Shown here one piece after another: positions 1 to 6,266 of a DNA stretch of 14,092 nucleotides. The stretch is from an uncultured Clostridia bacterium (GTDB taxonomy: Bacteria > Bacillota > Clostridia > Peptostreptococcales > Anaerovoracaceae). The stretch spans positions 1 to 14,092 of the forward strand of contig CAKQOW010000058.1 of assembly GCA_934256595.1 (NCBI GenBank), in the 5' to 3' direction. The notes below the pieces were generated by a model, which made no database searches, was not told where the DNA came from, and saw nothing but the letters and a program-made list of their open reading frames with translations. Position 1 is the stretch's first letter, and each line of letters begins with the position of its first letter. The translations under genes were made by a program, and so were the position numbers.

Positions 1-126
1 GTAGGGATGGAATTAGCCCAAACTTATACGCCTGTGGACATTGTGTAAGACATTGAGTTGCGTAACACCGCAGCCAATGCAGTAGTGGTTGAAGCAGGAA
101 GCTCCGGCTTCTATAAGTCGGAGTAG
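1..126 (+). pseudogene. tnpB: 3' end of an IS200/IS605-family tnpB gene (partial, probably decayed)
   Basis: Frame 1 reads VGMELAQTYTPVDIV, then a TAA at 46-48, then continues without another stop to TAG at 124-126 as DIELRNTAANAVVVEAGSSGFYKSE. The pieces 'TPVDI' and 'VVEAGS(S/P)' resemble the extreme C-terminus of Firmicute TnpB/OrfB proteins, and the last codons run into the element's right-end hairpin, as is usual for these elements. The TAA could be a nonsense mutation in a tail that formerly reached 126, or simply the natural stop with the remainder surviving as right-end sequence. The catalytic RuvC part and any tnpA lie upstream of the window, so activity cannot be judged. Identification rests on a short tail plus the hairpin context. 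Confidence 0.6.
102..123 (+). repeat. Subterminal right-end hairpin of the IS element
   Basis: CTCCGGCTT, loop CTAT, AAGTCGGAG: nine pairs including one G.U, extendable by a G101-T124 wobble. It sits 3 bases before the TTCAC at the element boundary, which fits recognition by a Y1 (HUH) TnpA transposase. No T-tract follows, so it is not a typical intrinsic terminator. Confidence 0.7.
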
Positions 127-188
127 TTCACGCAAAATCACTAAAAAGATATTCCGAAAATAAATAGAGATAAACAAAAAATTAACAA

Positions 189-225
189 TGTAACTGGTTA
201 CAAGTGTTTACAACTTGTATACAAG
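189..225. promoter_or_regulatory. Palindrome cluster (candidate operators) at promoter P1
   Basis: Two dyads are visible. TGTAAC-TG-GTTACA (189-202) is a perfect 6-bp-arm inverted repeat just upstream of the -35. CTTGTATACAAG (214-225) is a perfect 12-bp palindrome filling most of the spacer between -35 and -10. TACAA also recurs at 199-203, 209-213 and 220-224, about one helical turn apart. The inner TTGTATACAA has the TNGT...ACNA form of GntR/FadR-type operators. A repressor bound between -35 and -10 would block polymerase. The regulator is not in the window. Confidence 0.5.
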
Positions 226-235
226 ATGGTATAAT
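207..235 (+). promoter_or_regulatory. Promoter P1 of the redox operon
   Basis: TTTACA (207-212), a 17-bp spacer, then TATAAT (230-235) preceded by TGG, giving an extended -10 (TGNTATAAT). This is a near-consensus sigma-A promoter, with predicted transcription start near 242. It lies about 75 bp past the IS end and about 150 bp before the first gene. A palindrome occupies its spacer, so regulated initiation is likely. Confidence 0.7.
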
Positions 236-283
236 GTATTTCACAGTGACTGGCTGAAAAGACAGAACTGATGAAGTACACAT

Positions 284-312
284 ACCTTTTAAATTTCTTA
301 ATATGGTATAAT
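284..312 (+). promoter_or_regulatory. Promoter P2 of the redox operon (extended -10)
   Basis: TGGTATAAT at 304-312 is a perfect extended -10. The surrounding 11-mer ATGGTATAATG (303-313) is identical to that of P1 (226-236). The sequence 17 bp upstream (ACCTTT, 284-289) is a poor -35, so this promoter would depend on the extended -10 or on an activator. Predicted start is near 319. Confidence 0.55.
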
Positions 313-319
313 GAAACTA

Positions 320-339
320 TATGTGCAGCGATGCACATA
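320..339 (+). promoter_or_regulatory. 5'-terminal hairpin with GCGA tetraloop in the operon leader
   Basis: TATGTGCA-GCGA-TGCACATA is a perfect 8-bp stem closed by a GNRA-type loop. It begins within a base or two of the start predicted for P2 (about 319), so the P2 transcript would open with this stem. Hairpins at the extreme 5' end are known to stabilise bacterial mRNA. It could alternatively be a DNA operator just downstream of the start. Confidence 0.5.
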
Positions 340-386
340 ATCTTTGTTTACACTTAAATATTTATATAAACAATAGGAGGACAAAA

Positions 387-896
387 ATGAGCGGTCAGTG
401 TTGTTGCGGCGGCGATAAAGCCAACGCATTTACAGAATTGGCACCGGTACTTGAAAAATACGCCAAAGTTCCGGGCAGTCTGATTACAATTTTACAGAAG
501 ACACAGGACATTTACGGATATCTTTCAGTAGATGCCATTAATTACATTTCTGAAACGACAGGAATCAGACCTGCAAAAATTTACGGTGTGGCTACCTTTT
601 ATTCTCAGTTCAGATTGAAGCCTATAGGCAAGTATCTGATTATGCTGTGCCAGGGTACGGCCTGTCATGTTAACGGTTCAAAAATGATCGAAGAGGCTGT
701 TTGCGAGCATCTTGGCATTTCTGACGGTGAAACAACAGAAGATGGTATATTTACACTTAACAACGTAGCCTGTCTTGGCTGCTGTTCACTTGCACCCGTA
801 ATGATGGTTAAAAGTGCTGAGGGTGATGAAACCTACGGTAATCTTACCAAAGACAAAGTAAGAAAAATTCTTGATGAAATCAGAGAAGGGGCATAG
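387..896 (+). CDS. nuoE: NuoE/HydC-like [2Fe-2S] subunit of a soluble redox complex
   Basis: 169 residues, a usual length for the thioredoxin-like [2Fe-2S] subunit called NuoE in complex I and HydC in bifurcating hydrogenases. The N-terminal helical part (about 15-75) contains the family segment RPAKIYGVATFYSQF. The cluster ligands follow the family pattern: C88-x4-C93 and C129-x3-C133. ATG 387 is chosen because AGGAGG (375-380) precedes it by six bases. An in-frame ATG at 321 lies inside the leader hairpin and would add 22 unrelated residues. An extra CCC run at residues 5-7 is outside the family domain and unexplained. The stop is 12 bases before the NuoF-like start, so the two are translated as a pair. 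In relatives this subunit relays electrons between the FMN subunit and the rest of the complex. The symbol marks the family only; complex I is not implied. Confidence 0.9.
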   Translation: MSGQCCCGGDKANAFTELAPVLEKYAKVPGSLITILQKTQDIYGYLSVDAINYISETTGIRPAKIYGVATFYSQFRLKPIGKYLIMLCQGTACHVNGSKMIEEAVCEHLGISDGETTEDGIFTLNNVACLGCCSLAPVMMVKSAEGDETYGNLTKDKVRKILDEIREGA

Positions 897-908
897 GAGG
901 TGAACAGT

Positions 909-2657
909 ATGAAAGTTGTTATCGGACAGGGCAGCTGCGGTGTTGCAACAGGCGCCAGAAAAACAGCAGCCGAGTTTGAGAAGCAGATTGCAGAGAAAAA
1001 TCTTGACGTTAAGATAGATATTACAGGCTGCGTGGGAACATGCTATCTGGAGCCAATAGTTGATGTTTACGGGGACAACGGCGAAATGACCAGATATGTC
1101 AAGGTACAGCCTGAAAACGTTGCAGAAATCGTTGACAGTCATCTTGCCGGCGGCAAGCCTGCAGAGAATGTTGCAATCAGCAGCGAGGATAAGGAATTTA
1201 TAAATAAGCAGCACAGAGTTGTACTGAGAAACTGCGGCCTTATAAATCCTGAAAAAATAGAAGAATACACAGCAGTAGGCGGATACAAGGCTGCCGAAAA
1301 AGCTGTTACACAGATGACACCTGATGAGGTTATCGAAGAAATCAAAATTTCAGGTTTAAGAGGCAGAGGCGGCGCAGGTTTCCCTACATGGTTCAAATGG
1401 AATGCCGCAAAGAGTTCGCCGGGCAAAGAGAAATATATCGTATGTAATGCCGACGAGGGAGATCCCGGCGCATTTATGGACAGATCAGTCCTTGAGGGCG
1501 ACCCTCACTCACTTCTTGAGGGTATGATTATAGGCGGTTATGCAATGGGCGCTATGGAGGGCGTTATCTACTGCAGAGCTGAATATCCTCTTGCAATCAA
1601 GAGACTTGAAATTGCTATGGAGCAGGCAAGAGAAAAAGGCTTCTTAGGAAAGAATCTGTTTGGCTCAGGCTGGGATTTTGATATCAGAATTAAAGCCGGC
1701 GCAGGAGCATTCGTATGCGGCGAGGAAACAGCGCTTATCGCTTCACTTGAGGGCGAAAGAGGTATGCCTAGACTTAAACCTCCTTTCCCTGCAGCAAAAG
1801 GTTACTGGCAGAAGCCAACCAACATCAACAACGTTGAAACTTTTGCAAACGTACCTTGGATAATGGCAAACGGAGGAGCCGCTTTCGGTGCCATGGGTAC
1901 TGAAAAATCAAAGGGTACCAAGGTATTTGCTCTTGCAGGCAAGATTAAGAAAGGCGGACTTGTAGAGGTTCCTATGGGACTTCCTCTAAAAGACGTAATC
2001 TTCGGAATCGGCGGAGGCATCAAAAACGACAAGGAATTCAAGGCAGTTCAGATGGGCGGACCGTCAGGCGGCTGTATTCCTGCATCACTTATAGATACTC
2101 CTGTAACTTATGAGGATATCAACAAGACAGGCGCTATCGTAGGCTCCGGCGGTATGATCGTTATGGACGAGAACACCTGTATGGTTGATATGGCAAGATA
2201 CTTCCTTGACTTCACAAGAAAAGAATCCTGCGGCAAATGCAACTACTGCAGAATAGGTACCAAGAGAATGCTTGAAATCCTCGAAAGAATAACACAGGGC
2301 AAGGGTCAGGACGGCGATATCGAAAAGCTGGAGGAACTGGCTATGAAGATTAAAGACGGCTCACTTTGCGGTCTCGGACAGACAGCTCCAAATCCTGTTC
2401 TTACTACTCTTAAATATTTCAGAAATGAATACGAGGATCATATCTATAATAAGAAATGTACCGCCAAATCCTGCACAGCACTTATTTCATTTGAAATTAC
2501 AGACGCGTGCAAGGGTTGTACGTTATGTGCAAGAAACTGTCCTGTTGATGCTATCAGCGGCAAGGTTAAAGAAAAACATATTATTGATAAAGACAAGTGT
2601 ATTAAATGCGGCAAGTGTGAGGAACACTGCAAGTTTGGTGCAATAATAAGAAAGTAA
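909..2657 (+). CDS. nuoF: NuoF/HydB-like NADH:FMN subunit with C-terminal 2[4Fe-4S] ferredoxin
   Basis: 582 residues with three parts. Residues 1-80 form a thioredoxin-like domain with C10, C41 and C45. The NuoF core (about 100-505) has SGLRGRGGAGFPT (148-160) and CNADEGDPGAFMDRSVLEGDPH at 179-200 for FMN/NADH, and C441, C444, C447 and C487 for a [4Fe-4S] cluster. A ferredoxin tail holds C534/537/540/544 and C564/567/570/574. The same three-part plan occurs in HydB of electron-bifurcating hydrogenases and in related FMN subunits that exchange electrons between NADH and ferredoxin. C517 and C522 before the tail could help bind a metal (inference). The residues after GFPT are WFKW, whereas many homologues have a glycine at the first position. 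ATG 909 is preferred over GTG 900 because AGGAGG at 895-900 is then correctly spaced. The protein is soluble, with no membrane segment. Confidence 0.93.
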   Translation: MKVVIGQGSCGVATGARKTAAEFEKQIAEKNLDVKIDITGCVGTCYLEPIVDVYGDNGEMTRYVKVQPENVAEIVDSHLAGGKPAENVAISSEDKEFINKQHRVVLRNCGLINPEKIEEYTAVGGYKAAEKAVTQMTPDEVIEEIKISGLRGRGGAGFPTWFKWNAAKSSPGKEKYIVCNADEGDPGAFMDRSVLEGDPHSLLEGMIIGGYAMGAMEGVIYCRAEYPLAIKRLEIAMEQAREKGFLGKNLFGSGWDFDIRIKAGAGAFVCGEETALIASLEGERGMPRLKPPFPAAKGYWQKPTNINNVETFANVPWIMANGGAAFGAMGTEKSKGTKVFALAGKIKKGGLVEVPMGLPLKDVIFGIGGGIKNDKEFKAVQMGGPSGGCIPASLIDTPVTYEDINKTGAIVGSGGMIVMDENTCMVDMARYFLDFTRKESCGKCNYCRIGTKRMLEILERITQGKGQDGDIEKLEELAMKIKDGSLCGLGQTAPNPVLTTLKYFRNEYEDHIYNKKCTAKSCTALISFEITDACKGCTLCARNCPVDAISGKVKEKHIIDKDKCIKCGKCEEHCKFGAIIRK

Positions 2658-2672
2658 GAAAGGAGGAATAAA

Positions 2673-5600
2673 ATGAAAAATTTCAGATTAAACATTGACG
2701 GAAAAGAAGTATTCGGAATTCCGGGACAGACTATCTTAGAAGTAGCAAGAGAAAATGACATATTTATTCCTACTCTCTGCTATGATGAAAGAACTAAAAT
2801 ATACGGTTCATGCGGATTATGTATGACAGAGGTTGAGGGCAACCCTAAGCTCTGCAAGGCCTGCGCAACACAGATTGCAGACGGTATGATCGTAAGAACC
2901 AATACCAACAGAGTTATAGAATCAAGAAAAACAAACCTTGAGCTTCTGCTTTCAAACCATGTGGGCGACTGCAGACCTCCATGTGTACTGGCATGTCCTG
3001 CAAACACAGACTGTCAGGGCTATGTGGGACTTATCGCAAACGGAGAATACGAAGAAGCTATCAGGCTTATCAAAGATAAAATTCCGCTACCTGCGGCAAT
3101 AGGCAGAGTATGTCCTCACCCTTGTGAAAAGGAATGCAGAAGAGGCCTTATAGACGAGCCGATTGCAATTCAGAACCTCAAGAGATTTGCAGCAGACGCT
3201 GACCTTATGGAAGACGCTTGGAAGCCTGAAATCGAAGAGGAAACAGGCAAGAGCGTAGGTATCATCGGCGGCGGTCCTATGGGACTTTCAGCGGCTGCAT
3301 TCTTAAGACAGATGGGACACAGCGTTACAGTATTTGAAGCGATGCCCAAGGCAGGCGGTATGCTCAGATACGGTATCCCTGAATACAGACTTCCAAAGGA
3401 AGTTCTCGATCAGGAAATAGAGCTTATCGAAAGAATGGGAGTAAGCCTTATAACAAATACCAAAATAGGCGTTGACATTCCGTTTGAAACAGTAAAACAG
3501 GATTTCGATGCAGTGCTTATCGGTATAGGCGCGTGGGTATCAACAGGCGTAGGCTGCCCGGGTGAAGACTCAGAGGGCGTTATAGGCGGTATTGACTTCC
3601 TGCGCAAAGTAGTAAGAAACGAATATATAGACCTTGGCGAGAAAGTTGCAATAGTAGGCGGCGGCAACACTGCAATGGACGCCTGCAGAACAGCCGTAAG
3701 ACTCGGAGCCAAAGAAGTTTATAACATCTACAGAAGAACCAAGGACGAAATGCCTGCCGATATGGTTGAAATCGTTGAGGCCGAAGAGGAAGGCGTTATA
3801 TTCAAGAACCTTACAAACCCTGCAGAGGTTATAGCTGACGAAAACGGTCACGTTAAGCAGGTTAAGCTGCAGGTTATGGAGCTTGGCGAGCCTGATGCCT
3901 CAGGCAGAAGAAGACCTGTACCTGTAGAGGGCAAATTTGAATATCTTGATATAGATACTATGATACTTGCAATAGGACAGGCAGTAGATGCAAGCATGTT
4001 TGAGGGACTTGACAAGACAAGAAAGAATGCGATAGCATACGACCCTGAAACATTCATGACAAGCATTCCGGGCGTATTTGCCGGCGGCGACTGCGGTAAC
4101 GACAAGATATCAATAGCAATCGAGGCTATTGCAGACGCAAGAAAATCCTCATATGTTATCGATGCATATCTTAACGGAGAAGATGTTAAATACGAAAAAC
4201 CGTTCGTAGTTGAAAGACACGACATTACAGCGAGAACTTTCGAGGACAGAGAAAGAGAATGCAGACCTGTAATGAGCCAGCTTGAAGCCAAAGAAAGAAA
4301 AGACAACTTCACAGAGGTTGTTGACGGCTATGACGAAGAGCAGGCAGTTAAGGAAGCAAACAGATGTCTTGAATGTGGCTGTCACGACTACTTCGAATGC
4401 AAGCTTATAGATTTTGCAAACGAATATGATGTAAAACCTGACAGATTTGCAGGCGACATCAACAAGATAGAATTTGAGGACGATCACCCGTTCATAGTAA
4501 GAGATCCTAACAAGTGTATTCTTTGCGGATTATGCGTAAGAGTATGCGATGAGGTTATGGGTGTTGGTGCGCTGGGTCTTGTTCACAGAGGCTTTGACAC
4601 AGTTGTTAAACCTACTTTCGAAAAACCTCTTGCAGAGTCAGGCTGTATTTCATGCGGTCAGTGCGTAAGCGTATGCCCTACAGGCGCGCTTCAGGAAAGA
4701 CAGTCAGTTGCAAAGGAAGTTCCTGTTGAAACAGATATTACAGCTACAACCTGCGCATACTGCTCGGTAGGCTGCGGACTTGAGCTTGAATCCTGCGGAG
4801 ATATGCTGATTAAAGCAAATCCTGACAAGGAAGCTCCTGTAAACGCAGGACTTGCATGCGGTAAGGGTAAATGGGGCTTTGACTGCTCAGTACTTGAGGG
4901 CAAGCTGGTTGATCCTATGATTAAAGACGGAGACGGTTTCAGAACAACTGATTATCACGAAGCGTTTGTAATGGTTGCAAAGAAGCTTGAGGCTGCTGCG
5001 GCTAAATACGGCAAGGACGCTGTAGCTGTTGCGGTTTCAGACAGATTTACAAACGAAGAAGCATATGCTGTGAAGAAGCTTGCGGGAGTTATGGGAGCTA
5101 AGACTTTATGCTTCAACAATAGAGCAAGCGGCATAGCGCAGGTTCTCGGATTTGACGCTTCACCTAACACTATAGATGAGCTGCTTTCAACAGATGTAAT
5201 TGTAGCTGCAGGATTTAACTTTGCAGACAATCCTGTAATCGGTCTTAAATTAAAACAGGCAGCAGAGGCAGGCAGGGAAGTATATCTGATTAATCCTGCA
5301 GGATATGAACAGCATATGGACTTTGCAAAGACTGTATATACAGATAATGACCTCAATGCTCTTAAACAGATTGCAAAGACTGTAATAGAAAGCGGCAGCG
5401 CAGTACAGACAGCAGGTTATGAGGAATTTGCAAAGAGCCTAGAAAACGTCAAGGTTACAGATGAAATCAAAGCTGCAGCAGAAGCATATATATCAGCAAA
5501 ACATTCAATGATAGTATTTGCGCAGAACCTTGTAACAACAGAAGCAGCAGCCCTTATAGCTGATATAGCTGTTGTTTCAGGTCATATCGGAAGCCCTAGA

Positions 5601-6176
5601 AACGGTATACTTCAGGTTAAGGCTAAGAATAACTCACAGGGACTGGTTGATATGGGCATAAGAGCTGGCGCAGAGGCTGTGGACGGCATTAAGGCACTTC
5701 TGGTATTCGGTGAAGATCCTGTCGGTGCAGGCATGCTTGATGCAGATGCACTTGAATTTATGGCGGTAGTCGATACCCATATGACAGCAACTGCTGAAGC
5801 GGCAGATGTGGTTCTTCCGGGCACAGGCTTTGCTTCAACAGACGGTACCTTCACTAATACTGAAAGAAGACTTCAGCCTGTAGAGGCGGCCGTTGAAGAA
5901 GATGTTATATTCAGCAACTGGGAAATCGCAGCGGAAATCGCACACGTTTACGAAGTGGAATTTGATTTTGAGGACACTTATGATATTTCGTGTGAAATGG
6001 AAGATGTACTTCCTGCATATAAGTATGGTGAGCTTTATGAAATCTACGGCGGAGTTTTAACTCCTGCAGAGCCTCAGCTTGTAACTGTAGCTGACGCAAA
6101 ATTTGCAGATCCGTTAAAATGCACAGACAATCTGATGAATATGATCGCAGAGCGTCTGCCAAAACCGGTAAGATAA
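2673..6176 (+). CDS. GltD/NfnB-like NADPH oxidoreductase fused to ferredoxin and FDH-like domains (StnA-type subunit)
   Basis: 1167 residues, several modules in line. A [2Fe-2S] domain comes first (C36, C47, C50, C61 or C64). A GltD-type Fe-S region follows (C100, C104, C108, C114; C147, C151, C155). Next is the FAD domain (GIIGGGPMG, 196-204), an NADPH site (VAIVGGGNTAMDA at 325-337, with R354/R355 for the 2'-phosphate) and the closing FAD motif PGVFAGGDC (466-474). C565, C568, C570 and C576 form another cysteine patch. A 2[4Fe-4S] ferredoxin has C615/618/621/625 and C658/661/664/668. The last part (690-1167) is like formate dehydrogenase/NuoG: a [4Fe-4S] site (C694, C697, C701, C729), NNSQGLVDMG and GTFTNTERRLQPV. 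It is shorter than a formate dehydrogenase and lacks the Cys/Sec ligand. AGGAGG at 2661-2666 sets the start. With the two preceding genes it should form an NADH/NADPH/ferredoxin complex. The domain plan suggests the Sporomusa-type Nfn (Stn) family; the exact electron acceptor is inferred. Confidence 0.85.
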   Translation: MKNFRLNIDGKEVFGIPGQTILEVARENDIFIPTLCYDERTKIYGSCGLCMTEVEGNPKLCKACATQIADGMIVRTNTNRVIESRKTNLELLLSNHVGDCRPPCVLACPANTDCQGYVGLIANGEYEEAIRLIKDKIPLPAAIGRVCPHPCEKECRRGLIDEPIAIQNLKRFAADADLMEDAWKPEIEEETGKSVGIIGGGPMGLSAAAFLRQMGHSVTVFEAMPKAGGMLRYGIPEYRLPKEVLDQEIELIERMGVSLITNTKIGVDIPFETVKQDFDAVLIGIGAWVSTGVGCPGEDSEGVIGGIDFLRKVVRNEYIDLGEKVAIVGGGNTAMDACRTAVRLGAKEVYNIYRRTKDEMPADMVEIVEAEEEGVIFKNLTNPAEVIADENGHVKQVKLQVMELGEPDASGRRRPVPVEGKFEYLDIDTMILAIGQAVDASMFEGLDKTRKNAIAYDPETFMTSIPGVFAGGDCGNDKISIAIEAIADARKSSYVIDAYLNGEDVKYEKPFVVERHDITARTFEDRERECRPVMSQLEAKERKDNFTEVVDGYDEEQAVKEANRCLECGCHDYFECKLIDFANEYDVKPDRFAGDINKIEFEDDHPFIVRDPNKCILCGLCVRVCDEVMGVGALGLVHRGFDTVVKPTFEKPLAESGCISCGQCVSVCPTGALQERQSVAKEVPVETDITATTCAYCSVGCGLELESCGDMLIKANPDKEAPVNAGLACGKGKWGFDCSVLEGKLVDPMIKDGDGFRTTDYHEAFVMVAKKLEAAAAKYGKDAVAVAVSDRFTNEEAYAVKKLAGVMGAKTLCFNNRASGIAQVLGFDASPNTIDELLSTDVIVAAGFNFADNPVIGLKLKQAAEAGREVYLINPAGYEQHMDFAKTVYTDNDLNALKQIAKTVIESGSAVQTAGYEEFAKSLENVKVTDEIKAAAEAYISAKHSMIVFAQNLVTTEAAALIADIAVVSGHIGSPRNGILQVKAKNNSQGLVDMGIRAGAEAVDGIKALLVFGEDPVGAGMLDADALEFMAVVDTHMTATAEAADVVLPGTGFASTDGTFTNTERRLQPVEAAVEEDVIFSNWEIAAEIAHVYEVEFDFEDTYDISCEMEDVLPAYKYGELYEIYGGVLTPAEPQLVTVADAKFADPLKCTDNLMNMIAERLPKPVR

Positions 6177-6192
6177 AACAAACTGTAAATAC

Positions 6193-6226
6193 AAAACCTC
6201 CTCTTGATACAGGGGAGGTTTTACTA
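6193..6226 (+). terminator. Intrinsic terminator after the redox operon
   Basis: AAAACCTCCTC (6193-6203), an eight-base loop, then GGGGAGGTTTT (6212-6222): an 11-bp stem with one G.U pair. The trailing T-run is short (TTTTACT), and the left arm supplies the matching A-run. It begins 16 bases after the stop of the 1167-residue gene and separates it from the CoA-transferase gene. Confidence 0.75.
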
Positions 6227-6241
6227 TACTATGGTAGTATA
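6204..6241 (+). promoter_or_regulatory. Possible promoter/operator for the CoA-transferase operon
   Basis: TATACTA-TGG-TAGTATA (6225-6241) is a perfect 7-bp-arm palindrome. Its left arm contains TATACT, a good -10. TTGATA (6204-6209) could be the -35, but the 15-bp spacer is short and it lies in the terminator loop. A repressor on the palindrome would cover the -10. The promoter call is weak; the palindrome itself is certain. Confidence 0.35.
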
Positions 6242-6266
6242 TATTAAATTTCAAAGGAGATAAACT

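Larger units (their letters stand above)
1..131 (+). mobile_element. Right end of an IS200/IS605-type element
   Basis: The tnpB tail leads into a stem-loop (102-123) followed at once by TAGTTCAC. Many Firmicute tnpB elements end in this layout: GAAGCAGGAA, a GC-rich hairpin, then a short TTCA-type cleavage sequence. IS200/IS605 elements have subterminal hairpins rather than terminal inverted repeats, so the boundary near 131 is inferred from the TTCAC. Coding character ends here and AT-rich host intergenic DNA begins. In characterised TnpB systems the right end also forms the scaffold of the guide (omega/reRNA), so an RNA from this strand would take its guide from about 132-151. The left end is outside the window. 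Confidence 0.6.

Noticed and set aside
182..202. Rex-type redox operator (TTGTTAA-N4-TTAACAA)
   Set aside because: Only one half (TTAACAA, 182-188) is present, without the partner at the required spacing.
321..386. 22-residue N-terminal extension of the NuoE-like protein
   Set aside because: The upstream ATG lies within the leader hairpin, has no ribosome binding site and encodes residues unlike the family; ATG 387 follows AGGAGG.
387..2657. Part of a respiratory complex I or of an [FeFe]-hydrogenase operon
   Set aside because: No membrane or quinone subunits are seen, and there is no H-cluster motif in the third gene; the NfnB-like module points to a transhydrogenase instead.
3410..4487. 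Several minus-strand open frames over the GltD-like region
   Set aside because: They are mirror frames of a strongly coding plus-strand gene, with low-complexity Ser/Pro/Leu-rich translations and no ribosome binding sites.
5085..5147. Possible selenocysteine formate dehydrogenase
   Set aside because: There is no in-frame TGA and no aligned Cys; the ligand segment is missing altogether.
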